Positions 50,583-61,859 of a stretch of DNA of 64,000 nt are shown here, piece by piece. Each line of letters begins with the position of its first letter. Positions within the stretch are counted from its first letter, which is position 1. The notes beneath the pieces were generated by a model. It was not told where the DNA came from and ran no database searches. It was given only the letters and a program-made list of their open reading frames with translations. The DNA comes from Favolaschia claudopus (lineage: Eukaryota; Basidiomycota; Agaricomycetes; Agaricales; Mycenaceae). The stretch is from positions 2,914,001 through 2,978,000 of the forward strand of contig JAWWNJ010000004.1 of the NCBI GenBank assembly GCA_037176885.1. Direction: 5' to 3'. A program made the position numbers and the translations under genes.

Positions 50583-53524
50583 CTAAACGGTGTAGTTAGC
50601 GATTGAATTATTGCTGCAGCGGAGCAACTCGCCCTCAGCCAAGCACGGGTATGGTAAATATGGTGCTAATTCGAATTTTGAGCACAGAACACACAAAAAT
50701 AAACCAGCACTGACATGAGCAATGAGGTGACGGTCATCGAAGAAATTTGTGTCCATAACGAGTAGGCGTAGTGCATCCATAAGATTTTCTGTGTAGGGGC
50801 AAAATCTGAGTATGTAGCTCCACGGCTCACTCAACCTGCAATCGTGGTAATCACCACCTCTTCAGATGGAAACTAACATCACTGGCAGACTCACCGCGAA
50901 ACCCATGGACACTCGGCCAGTAGCAGTAGAAAGCGCTTGGCTAGTAGTTCGAGGGTTGCCTCAGCATGTGAGTCTCGAATACGACATATTTTGACGCCAT
51001 TGAGAATGAGTCTCAATGTGTCGTGATTCAGGTCTTCCCCGGTGTAGCGACGAAGAGTAGCAATAGAAGCCAACATTTCCTGCCAAGAAATATTCAACAT
51101 CCAACGAATGTATCGGATATAGTGGTATTCCCCTCCACTGGCATCAAAATCGAAGAGGATGTAAACCTGAATGATGTCTAGCAGTCGAGAAGAAACACCA
51201 TTAATATACTGCAACTCGTCCAATTGCATTTCGTGTGGGGTATCGGTTAGACAGTATTTCGTCAAGTAGAGGTCGAATTTGACCGTGTAGACGATGTCCT
51301 CCCATTGCCGAATCAATTTCGTAGGTGCGTCCTGGAACTTGGCCATCATCTCAACATGCGAGTGCAGAAACAATGTTATCCCATTTCATACCTTCAACCA
51401 GCCTTTTAGAACATCTCGTGTCTGCACACGGTGACTGGTTATGTCGCCGCCACCGCAGGTGAAAATGAACTCCAGGTTGATACAGTCAAGACTTTTTGCC
51501 ATGTCGGCCGACAGATTCGTCGTGGTAATGAAGGTTAATTCGAGGTTCCTGAGATAGAGGTTTTCTTCAGTAATCCCTATAACAAGGAGAGGAGGAACTT
51601 CCTGCGTAATGTGTGGCCTGGGCGGAGCTGAGCGCGGGGAGTCACAGAATGCTTTAATGACATCGACAGCCAGACTGCTCCTAGCGATGTCGTTGAAGTA
51701 GAACTCTCCTGCACGTTCCGGGTTGTTCAAAAAATCAGGAAACGACGCATGGTGCCAGCTAAAGAGTTTCTGTATGCTATCTGTTTCTGGGAGCGAGATC
51801 ACAGAACGCATCTTGCGAAGAGTGAGATGGATATTCGTGGGTTTTATTTGGAGAATTTGTGCAATGTCATTAACAGAGAAAGAGTCTAAACTCCACATTT
51901 CTTTTTTCGCAGAAGCAATTCCCAAGATTCGCCGTAGTAGGGATTGACTCGGGACAGCTCTGAGGATTTGGATGTAGAGTTGATCGAGCGCTGCAAAGGG
52001 CGAATTGGAATCAGTATCTGGTTCCCCGACTCCCATCACGATATCTAGACGGTCAAGGGGATTCCAGTCTCTGTCTCCAATGAATCTGATCAGTGTGGAA
52101 GGATAAATGAAATGGCCAGATGACTTTTCAACTAGCGTGTTGATCAAGTCATATTCCGGCCAAGGGTGGATGACTTTGCGCATCGCTTCGTGAGTGGTGC
52201 GAATGTGTTCGAATTTATCGACGAGATACCGCTGAATGTCTGGAAATGACCCTTCGATAATCAGGTGGTCAACAGACGTCGGAGGTACCACGGCGTGAAT
52301 GTGAGATTCCGGTCTGCTGACAACCAGAAAGCGAAGGTCAAACGAGTGCGCATTCATAACGCAAACCATTATCTCCTGCTGCAGGGCCTCACCGTCGCAT
52401 TCATCGAGACCGTCTATCACCAGAACAAAGGGGTGATTAGAGGCAGCATCGCGATACGGCTCCAGAATGAGTGTCTGCAGCTGAATTGACAGTGATTTTT
52501 TGACCAAGGCAGGATGTTTTGCTACACGCGGGGCGAGGGCAGCTCTGAACTCTGGACATATAGTAGCTAGCTGATATGCCAGAGTGGGGAATAGTTTGTG
52601 AGCATTTTCGCGAGACGGATGGCCTCTTTTGAAAAAGAATCCGCCGCCAAGACAGCCACGACCATGTAGTTGTTTGCAAAAGGATTGGGCAATTGCCGAC
52701 TTGCCAGTACCTGCAGGTCCGGACATCCAAAAAGGCTTGGAGCCTTCGGTGGCGCATGACCAGCCGTAAAGATGAGATATATATTTCTTTCGCGTGTTTG
52801 GATGGCACGGTGGGCGGCCGTAGCTTTCTCCCGAGTCATGAGAAGCCTCGTTGGCAGCAGCTTCATGTAGAATTCGCATCGCTACGTCGGTGAATGAGTG
52901 GGGACAGAAGCGAAGATCAAAAGAATGCGAGACAGACCAGCTTCAATCTATACGAATCACAATAGATGAGAGACAAAGCAGCGAGTACGTTCGAGCAACT
53001 GTAACGTACCTGCAGCTCCGAAGTGCTCATGTTGTAATTGTTGTTAAACACTGGGCCCTGTCCTAAACCCCCCTGACCACCCTGACCATGTCCACTACCA
53101 CCGCTACCACCGGTGCCACCTGACCGTGATGTTATTATCCAACATAGGAGAGACTTCGTCGTATTCATGGCTCACCAAGGATATTGATATTGTAGACGTT
53201 TGAATCCAGTTGTGTAGACAACGAACTCGACTGAGATTGACGAAAATATGGGATAATGGACGACAATGGGTTGCGTTGCCCCGGAGCAGCACGATTTAAG
53301 ACGTTGGGAATATGCTGAGGCACTGCTGGCAAGGGGCGATATTGCTTCGGTTGTCCCTGCGCGCTTGATTCGCTTTGGTCTGAGTTCATGTAGGAGATAT
53401 TTGGTGGTAGAGTTCGTGAAGATGTACTAATCAGCATATTGCCATGGACGTATAGCTGTTGCGTACCTATCACTGCAGTTTCCCTGGCCCTCTTTCTGCT
53501 ATCGCGCCGTGGCTGAATACTCAT
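50583..53524 (-). CDS. NACHT-domain STAND ATPase, NLR-like (paralogue 2)
   Basis: Closest relative of the 158-2050 gene, better preserved. ATG at 53524 (MSIQPRRDSRKRARE), an exon with DQSESSAQGQPKQYRPLPAVP, a Gly-rich exon (GGTGGSGGSGHGQGGQGG...GPVF), then the NACHT exon (about 52,870-51,386) with Walker A GPAGTGKSAIAQSF, Walker B VIDGLDEC and SRPESH. It reads through the point where paralogue 1 stops (HITQEVPPLLVIG). Further exons 51,350-50,891 (AKFQDAPTKLIRQWEDIVYTVKFD...LLLLAECPWVSR) and 50,834 onward (LSEPWSYILRFCPYTENLMDAL) give a helical C-terminus. No WD40 or ankyrin repeats visible, so the sensor type is unknown. A minor uncertainty is the phase of the Gly-exon/NACHT junction. Probably intact. 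Confidence 0.8.
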
Positions 53525-54689
53525 TGGGGGAAGTGGGCGACTTGAGGTAAGAGGGAGAAGAGGGACGGTCTCCTTCCACATGCAAAACACGAGGTAAGTG
53601 CAATTTTAGTTCAAACATCAACATGCCGCACGTCAATGAACAGTCGAATCAGAAACAAGACCGGCATCCGCTTCGCTCCGGCAGCGGGATATACAAAGTG
53701 AACCTAAAAATTCGGGGCTGACTTAACACCAATAACTTAGCGATAAATTTTAGTGTAACGATTCGCACCTAGGCCTACGCTTCGTTCCGCAAAACTGATC
53801 TCGAATCTGTCAGCCAGAAAATTAATCCTCTTGAAGAGGACCAGATAAAAAATTCGACGCCTAATTCCGAATTCATTAGGAATTGATGTTCAACAGTATT
53901 GTTACTGTAACCTGTTGGTCGTGTGAGTGGTTGGATGCCATGACAGTTCAAAAATTAACATACGCTTACACAAGACTTCCCGGTTCGTGGCTTTGGCTTC
54001 GAAATTCTTGAACCGGAGCCATAGCTTTCAGGTCAAGGCAAGGCAAGAAAATCACTATTTGAATATTCTGACAGTGAGGACGGAGGAGAGCAACTTACGA
54101 CATCTGAAGGCAGGGAAGAGATTCGGAGGTGCTAGATCGGATATAATATATTCGATAATATGATTGGATAAAGCGAGTCTGAATTTTGAAAGTCTGTCAA
54201 TTAGCCACGGCAAAGGGAAGTGGAGGCGACTTAACGTTGCGGATGGCGACGATTTGTTGAGCGGCTGCTCCTCTAGACGGTGTGTGTGAGCGTTCAATGA
54301 AATTCGATAGAAATTAGCGAAGATACGGGCCGGCGGCGCGTGGCTAGCACTCCAGGTCACTATGTACCTACTCATGACGCGGGTCGGCCATAGAATAGAT
54401 GAAACAAGGCTTCAAAATCAAAGAGCTTACCTGTGTTAGGAAAATTAGCTCAGAGTGGTCGGAGATAGAGTGAAGTGCGCGCGCCGTGGCGCGAGAAGAT
54501 TTTTGAAGTTGGTGTTAAGTGCTCCGTAAGCGCTCGAGTGGGTGTACGGTGTAGACTACTGGCCTTTCAACGCCTCAAAGTTCCCGAGCAGAAATCAAGC
54601 CAAAAATGAATAGATGACGGCGAGGAAACAATTTTACCAAATTTTGACGGAAAATTAGGCACAAGACTGGAAATTGGGCAAAAGTAATA
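53525..54689. other. intergenic, no gene seen
   Basis: AT-rich stretch with short open frames on both strands. No family motif or repeat identified. Confidence 0.35.
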
Positions 54690-57600
54690 TGGGGCTGGCG
54701 CTCGGATTCCGAGTTGTTGTACGAGTATCTGAGCCAGGAGCTGCTGGCGAGGTTGGGCAGACACGGGGGGTTTTACGGCGGAAGACAAGGAGAAACAACT
54801 TGTTTGCTTCTGCTTTCGCTTGCGGTGCTTTGTACAACAAAGCCAAATACTCACCTCCTCCCGCCCTTCGTCGGCGTCCTCCGCTCTCCTCCAACAGCCC
54901 TCCCGAGGCCTCTGGACTCACGGAGATGGTGCTGAAGATGTTGGCGGCTGCGGCCGACCGCTTTCCGAGGGAATACACGGCCCACGTCGTCGCCGCCCTC
55001 ATCGCCCTCCTCGCCACCCGCCGCATCTCACAAGGCCGCCAAACGACGCGAGAAAGAGACATGCACGGACGCGTAGTGGTCCTCACCGTGCGTACCCTCT
55101 TACCCCCACCTTCATTCCGTTATATCTCATCAGAATAACTAACTAAACTCCCTCGACGACGCAGGGCGCTTTCACCCCCGTCGGGCTCACGCTCCTCGAG
55201 AACCTCGCCCAACGGGGCGCCCACGTCATCGCCCTCACGCCCCGCCCTGTCGACTCCGAACACGTCTCCACCTACATCGACTTGCTACGTTCGACGACGT
55301 CCAACGAGAATATCTACGCCGAACGCTGCGACCTCGCCTCTCCTTCCTCCATCCACCAATTCGCGGCGCGTTTCTCCTCTGGGGGTGCCGGGGAAGAGGG
55401 ACACCGCCTACCTACGGCGCCTGACCCGCGCATCGACGCGCTAGTGTGTGCGCATGAGTATCCTACAATCGGGGCGTTAGCTTTATTCTCTTCCAAGCGG
55501 GGGAAAGCGAAGGAGGAAGAGGAGGAAGGAGAGCAAAGAACCCGAGACGAAAACGCCCTAGCAACCTTTCTCCTAATCACCCTCCTCCTCCCGATGATGC
55601 TCACCGCCCCCGTCGAGCGCGACATCCGCATCGTCAATGTCGTTAACCGGTTCTACCCCGCCGCCGCGCCTGGGTTTTTCAAAGCTGAGGGGGCGTATGC
55701 GTTTTCGTCCGTTTCCCGTCCTCCTCTTTCGGCATCTGCTTCCGCACCTACATCTTCTTCGACCCTCCTCCTCCCCGAAGCGACCCGCGCCCTCCGCACC
55801 GTCCTCCTCACGCGCCACCTCCAACGTATCCTCGACGCCTTACCCTCCGCGCCCGTTCCCTCCACATCTTCTTCCTCCAAAACCACATCTACCTCCTCCT
55901 CGCAGAAACAGAAATCCAACATCGTCGCCGTCTCAGTCTCCCCCGGCCTAAGCCGCTCCGAAACCGTCGCGCCGTTGTTTGGTGGGAGTTTGTTCGGTAG
56001 GATAATGTGAGTGTCAAATTCCGTTTGCTTCAATCTTCAATCTTCGTACTATCTTCCTCGTCTTCGATCCTGTCTCTTCGATCTTCGTTTTTTATTTGCT
56101 TCTTTCGGACTCTTTCCATCTACATTCTATCTTTGTTTCCTTCTATTTCTTCGTTTTTGCTTTTGTGCATTCATTTATCTTCTTCGTCTTCGTGTTTTGC
56201 TGGAGTTGATTGACTAACCGCAATCGCAGATACCTCCTCCTCTACCCGCTCCTCCTCCTCCTCACCAAGAGCGCAAACGCGAGCGTGCAGAGCGTGCTGC
56301 ATGTGTTGTTCTTGCCGACGCCGTTTAAGGTTCGTCTCGTTGCCTCTTCTCTTATTCTTTCGGTCTTTCATTCCCATACACTTCTCTTTTCTCTTTTCTT
56401 TTTTCTACCTTCGTCTTTTGTTTATCTTGTCTTCCTTCGTATATCCTCTCCACGCCCACATGTCCCAGCCCTGGGGCAGAGATTCGGTAGAGAGGAGATT
56501 CGGCGGCGATGCGTTGCGTGGGATCGGAGTGTTGGGACGGCGGCCGAGGAGTGCGACGAGGCAGGGGAGCGGTAATACGGTGGCTCCGTCTTCGTCTTCG
56601 TCGTTGATGGTGGTGGTGGTCCGTTGTGGAGAGCGACGGTGGGCTGAGAATACTTATCTTACTCGATTCGGCGGACATGCGTGGGCGGGTGGTGGTCCGC
56701 CTTGTTAGCGGCAGTGTGCGCTCGGCGGACGACGATGATGTGGGTGCATCCAGGGTCCCCTCGCGATTGACGTGCGCATTTAGGGATTGGAGGGCGGTGG
56801 AGGTCGAGGTCGAGGTCGTTGGAAGAAGTGAGACGTCCTCGTCGTGACACGCTGTTGGTGGTGGTAGTCCGTTGTGGAGCAGAGAGATGGGGCCGATGCC
56901 GGAGAAGATGTCTGCGCGATGTCTGCGGCGCCGTGGGGGAGAGATTGGATTCAGTGGCAATGCGAGGGTGGGCGGTGGTAGTGTCCGCTTGGAGGTACGG
57001 GCGGAGAACGAGGATGGTGCGGGTCTGGGCCGCCGCCTGCGCATCCCCTCGCTCCCCGCGCATGTCGGGATCCGAGTGCGGTAGAGTGAGAGGAGGCACG
57101 GGAGTCGTAGTACCTCGCTGTCACCGTTGGCGCGGTCCTCGTTGTTGATGGTGGGCCCGTCGTCGTGGAGAGATGGGCTTGGGTCGAGGTCTGCGGGATG
57201 TCTGCGTCTCCGCCTCCTCCATCGACGGCTCTGGCGAGCGGGAGTAACCACAGTCTGAGAACGCGGGTCGTGCGAGCGCCTCCATTTGGCGTTTCCTCGC
57301 GGTGGGAGATTGGAGGTACATTCGGCAGACATTCGGCGGCGACACTAGGCGAGATTAGGCGGTAGGCGCCCTCGTTAGCGTTATGCGTTAGTGTCCGATC
57401 GGAGTACAAGGATGCTGCAGCCAGCGTCCCCTCGTGATCGACCTGCGTGTGGGGATTGGAGCGCGGTGGAGGTGGTGAGGAGTGAGGCGTCGCCGCTGAC
57501 GCTGACGACGGCCGGCACTACGCTGTCCCCGCTGGCTTCGTCTTCGTGGTGGGTACGCGCAGTCTGTCGTGGAGATATGGGTGGGGCTGCGGTCTGCAGC

Positions 57601-59152
57601 GATGTCCGCTTCCATCGTTCTCGTCTTAGCACGGAATATACCCTGACCTCCAAGCACAGTCTTATCAAAACTCTACGACGCTGCACTTGTGTGATTTTGC
57701 GGCGATGCGCGGCGGTGGGCGCTCTCGTTGGTGCTGGTCTTGGTGTCCGCTTGGTGCGGGTGCTGCATCCAGCGTCGACTCGCGACCTGCGCTGGTGGGG
57801 ATTGGAGTGTCTGGACAGCTGGGAGGAGTGCGGCGTTGCCGCTGCCGCTGACGAGGCAGGGGAGCGGTAATACGCAGTATACGCTGTCACCCCTGGCGCC
57901 GTTTTCGTCGTCCATGGTGGTGGTGGTGGTGGTGGAGAGATGTGGTGGGGCCGAGGTCTGCGGATGTCTGCGGAATGTCTGCGGCGATCTTCGACGGCAC
58001 TGGCGAGCGGGAGTAACAACAGTTTGACAACGAGGATGGTTCGGGTGGAGGCCGCCGCCTGCGTCTAGATAGCGCCCCCTCGCTCCCCGCGCACGTGGGG
58101 ATTGGATTGAGGTGGTCTGGAGGAGTGGTGGAAGAGTAAGGCGTCGCCGCTGTCTTCGTCGTTGGGGCGTAACGCTAGTTGGTCCGTCGTGGAGAGATGG
58201 GAGTGGGGCTGAGGAGGAGATGTCGGAGGCGACGTCTCCAGCGCTGTGTGGAGAGAGATCCGGCGGTGATGCTAGGCTAGGCGGTGGTCACCTTCGTCGC
58301 TCTCGTTCGCGTTAGCGTTTGCTTGGTGCGGGTGGAGGCTACCAGCGTCCCTTCGCGACCGACGTGCGCATGTGCGGATTGGAGTGAAGTGGAGGTGGAG
58401 GTTGTTCTGAGGAGCGAGACGTCGCACCTGGCTTCGTTCTCATCGGGACGCCTAGAGTTGGTTGGTCCGTCGTGGAAAAATGGGCTCGGGATGAGGACAT
58501 TATATCTGCCTCCGTCGTTCTCGTCTTCGACGGCTCAGACCTGCAACAATAGTCTCATGAGAGCTCTACCTCTACCGCCTTTACAGTACCCGCGGCGACT
58601 ACATCTCATCCGTCCATACATGCTGTCTCTTCCCCCGGTCTCGCTTCTTTTTTCCTTTACTTTCTTTGTTCTTTGCTCTGCTCTCTGCCCTCCTCGTTCT
58701 TCACGCTCATACTGATCACAATTTTTTTCCCTCAGATATCACAATCCCAATCCCAATCCTCTCCTTCCGCCCGCTCCGCCTCCGTCCCCTCCTCCGCCTC
58801 TTCACCCGATACGAAACAACCGGCACCCCGAGACGCCGAGCCAGAAGAAGCGTTGAAGCCCGGGGCGTTGTATGCGGAGTGTGCGGTCGTCAAGCTCGAT
58901 ATCGATGTTAGTGGGGGGTATTTGGCTTCGCTAGACGATGTGTCGTCGGGAGAGGAGTCGAGAGCTGAGAAGCGGGGGAAGGAGGGAGAGAAACAAGGGA
59001 AGGAAATCCCAGACGACGGCGAGCTGGGCGGGGAGCGGGCGGGGCGGGCTGTGTGGGAGGCGTATGAGGTTGGGGTGAGGGAGTGGGAGGGGAGGTGGAG
59101 GGAGCGGCAGAAGGAGGAGGGGGAGATGGGGGAGGGGGAGAAAGCAGGGTAG
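54690..59152 (+). CDS. short-chain dehydrogenase-like NAD(P)-binding protein with a giant intron
   Basis: Exon 1 ends at 55087 (GRVVVLT), exon 2 is 55165-56006, exon 3 is 56230-56329, exon 4 is 58736-59152. Borders are GT..AG and phases agree. Exon 1/2 gives a Rossmann start (VVVLT-GAFTPVGLTLLENLAQRGAHVIALT), with a shortened glycine motif compared with classical GxxxGxG, then DALVCAHEY, ERDIRIVNVVNRFYPAAA and VAVSVSPGLSRSETVAP, in the place of the usual SDR steps. The Tyr-X3-Lys is not obvious, so activity is doubtful. Exon 3 is hydrophobic (YLLLYPLLLLLTKSANASVQSVLHVLFLPTPFK) and likely membrane-associated. Exon 4 has LKPGALYAECAVVKLDI and a charged tail. I recall similar unnamed basidiomycete proteins. 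The start is uncertain; another frame around 54,714-54,790 (YEYLSQELLARLGRHGG) looks coding and may be a real first exon. Confidence 0.65.
56330..58735 (+). repeat. 2,406-bp intron filled with long-period degenerate repeats
   Basis: Lies between a GTTCGT donor and a CTCAG acceptor in the SDR-like gene, about 40 times the usual intron length here. GGGGATTGGAGNG anchors recur at about 56,784, 57,446, 57,796, 58,100 and 58,376, giving a period of roughly 270-370 bp (with a fainter block between the first two). Each period carries GTCGCCGCTGACG, TTCGTCGTNGATGGTGGTGGT, CCGTNGTGGAGAGATGGG and GATGTCTGCGGCG blocks. Related blocks are at 48.5-49.7 kb. Confidence 0.7.
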
Positions 59153-59173
59153 GTAGGTAGGTAGGTAGGTAGA
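59149..59173 (+). repeat. (GGTA)n microsatellite
   Basis: About six GGTA/GTAG units directly after the stop codon of the SDR-like gene. Confidence 0.85.
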
Positions 59174-59708
59174 CGTAGACGTAGGCCTAACTGTTACATA
59201 CTATGCTTTGTTAGCTGACGAGAGGATAAACTTTTACGATTTTATAGCTGCGCTGGGAAAGTTAGGGGATACATATCTCCTGGGCAAAGATGCTAAAGAT
59301 ATCTGAAGAATAGTTTCGAAACAGCGTTAACGCCGAAATCGCTTCTTGACTTGGCCACGCCCGCACCATGACGACCAAGGCTTTGTACTCAGGATTCAAT
59401 TTTAATCTCTCAGAGCCTTACTTGCAATCTGGGCCAGCAATTTCGAGCCATCGTATCTTCTTTATATTTTCATGGCTCCCAACGAAGATCTAATTACCCC
59501 CGAGATGGACAGATCGCGGACGTTGAACTGCTCTCACAAACTATCCGCAAGTGCCTGGAGCGGTTCGTTGATTGGTCAAAAAACAATAGCAAAAAACGAG
59601 CAATTGCAAAGACAGCGACCTACCCGCCACCGCGCCGCAAAGGAAAGACGATCATCCTTTAGAGTTCGAAACTGGGATACATAGCTTTCAGTCTCCCCAA
59701 AAGAAGCT
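59174..59708. other. intergenic, no gene seen
   Basis: Probable 3' flank of the SDR-like gene and of the F-box gene, which converge here. Confidence 0.35.
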
Positions 59709-61585
59709 TCAGATCGCAAACAAAACACGAACCAAGTTCCGTGCACCTAGCCTCGGGAACCACTTCCACAGATCCTCATCGAATGGGACACCACAGATTT
59801 TATCACCATCCTTCCTCCAATCCCATTCCCACGCTTGTTCCAGTGTCACAGCAGATAGAGCTGAAAATGGCAGAGTCGTCAAAACTGCATCTATTTCAGC
59901 ACACACGGCCTCCGTCAGCTTGGAACGTTGGGTGCGGATCTCGACGGTGTGCAGACGCTCGCATGCAGCAGCTGTGCGCAGGGTCGGGATGACCATGGAG
60001 ACCATCGTGTTGTCCCACCGTCCGGAAATCCGAAGGAACCGAAGGTTCGAGAATTCGGAGAGGTCGAAGGTGGAATAATTCTGATTGTATTAGCTCATTG
60101 ATATTGAGTCGCCGGGGTTTATCATTTTGAACACACTCACCATGCCACGCTGCGGTGTATCTAGGTCAAGAGCCTGTATGTTTGCTTTGGGTATGACGTG
60201 CCACAGCGATGAGGTGAAGCTGCTATCGAGGGCGAGGGCTTTGAGGCGTGAGAGAGCCAACGGACGCAAGGCTTGACAAAAACGCTCCACCCATGCGTGG
60301 TCTTCGGTGATTTTTGTTGAATATACTTTGAGGGAGGTGAGATGGATAGTCTCTGCAATGGGGCACGGGGTTGGTCGAGAACCATCATCAGACAGATCTC
60401 CGTCAGAGAATAAGGTGAGGTGCCGAATTTCAGGGGAACAGCGTTCAAAGAAACGCAGCGATGGCAGTAGGCGAACGGAGTAGAAGGTTAACCCCAGATT
60501 CCGGAGACTGGGGAGGGACATGAGCGATTGCAGAGCGTTCACCACCTTCGTCTTCGTTAAGTTCGGCAACTCCGCCCTTAGAGTCTCCAGCCGTGTGAAA
60601 GCACTGGACGATAGAGTGGTCGACAAGGACATGAAGGCGCTGGACTCTATGACCCGAGAGTCGAGGTAAAGATCCCGCACAAAACAAACGAGACGCGGCG
60701 AGGCGGTGAGGGCGGAGTGGAATTTTTCTACCACATCGATCTCAGTAGCGAACCGTTTATTGGTAGCCTGAGGACATAGGGCTCTTCACCGGCCGTACCG
60801 TATACGGTACGGTCAATTTTTGCCGTGATACGGCTACGGTAGGCCTACGGTACGGCCGTATCTGCTGGTCTCCGAGGCTTGACGGTACGGTACGGCCAAA
60901 ATACGGCCGGAATACGGTTACGGTTTGGTTACGGTCGGTGCCGGAGTGGTTTGCGGTTCGAAGCCTTTGTGTGGGGTGCAGTAAGTGGTTTAAATAGCTC
61001 GGTATTGTTGATAATCACCCAGATTATTGGCTCGTGGGCTCAAGAGGACACTGAGTCCCTATTTCAAGTGAAGTTCGAGCATCTCTTCCCGATTTAGTCA
61101 ATTCCGAATTGGGACGCGCTTCCTTTGCCGACCGCTTACGGATCGCCACACGTTGATTTCAGACGGCAATTTGTTCACTGTTGTGAGGGGGTGGCACCGC
61201 GGAACATTCGGACGCTCACCGGTGCGTCAAAGCCTGTGATACCTGATCAATTTGAGTGTCCCGCGCAGGTACCGTATCATTCCGTATGTACGGCCGTAAC
61301 CCCGTATACGGTACGGCCAAATACGGTGTTCACCGTGTGCCGCACGGTACGAGCAAGAGTCCACCCAGATCGTCCCGGTACGGTACGGTTACCGTACCGT
61401 ATGACCGTATCCGTATCGATACGGTTACGGTGAAGAGCCCTATGAGGACATCGAAAGAGAGCTGCCTGCGCTGCATTCACCCAGGACTGAGCGACGAGAG
61501 AAGATGAAAGGAGGTCCGAGGGTGAGCTCGCGAGAAAAGAGATACAGAGATCCAACACGTCTGGCACGTCCAAGGGACTTTCCAT
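59709..61585 (-). pseudogene. F-box/LRR-type gene split by a hAT-like MITE
   Basis: ATG at 61585. The N-terminal F-box-like segment reads MESPLDVPDVLDLCISFLASSPSDLLSSSLVAQSWVNAA. Then come leucine-rich-repeat-like stretches (LRNLGLTFYSVRLLPSLRFFERC, IRHLTLFSDGD, LKALALDSSF, IQALDLDTP) and a second exon (NYSTFDLSEFSNLRFLRISGRWDN). Exon pieces: 61585-61443, then 60768-60141, intron with GTGAGT donor, 60080-59709. Removing the MITE and one TGAGGACA makes 771 + 372 nt, 381 codons without a stop, so the reading frame is otherwise intact. Such proteins usually act as substrate adaptors of SCF ubiquitin ligases; the target is unknown. With the insert present the frame enters MITE sequence after about 48 codons. 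Confidence 0.72.
60777..61442. mobile_element. non-autonomous hAT-like element (MITE), 666 bp
   Basis: Inverted ends TAGGGCTCTTCACCG and its exact complement, with an 8-bp target duplication TGAGGACA (60769-60776 and 61443-61450). TAGGG ends and 8-bp duplications are typical of hAT elements. Subterminal zones are packed with TACGG/CCGTA motifs in both orientations, as expected of transposase-binding sites. No transposase encoded. Confidence 0.85.
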
Positions 61586-61859
61586 TCGGTCAGGCTGCGA
61601 AGGTGGTGGAATGAGACGAAGATGCGCTTGCCAGTGTGACTTCGGAATCGTGTGTGACCGAGCTGCCGGAACTATATTATTACTATTAGTCTATTATTAG
61701 GCTTGGCATGATTTATGAAAGTCTCGATAATTTATTTGGCATTGTGAATCCTACCAAAATATGCTTCCACTTGGGTCAATCCCCCTGACCCAATTCCCCA
61801 CTTCGAGCTATCGAATCAAACAATTCTTCTTCCACCAAAAAAGGCGTTCCGCCGAGCAT
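61586..61859. other. short intergenic gap
   Basis: 274 bp between the F-box ATG and the NmrA-like stop. Nothing recognised beyond likely promoter and terminator sequence. Confidence 0.3.

Noticed and set aside
56352..58315. Long open frames on both strands (up to 326 codons) in the SDR-gene intron
   Set aside because: They follow the GC-rich repeat, show Arg/Ser/Thr/Pro low complexity and do not conserve one frame between repeat units.
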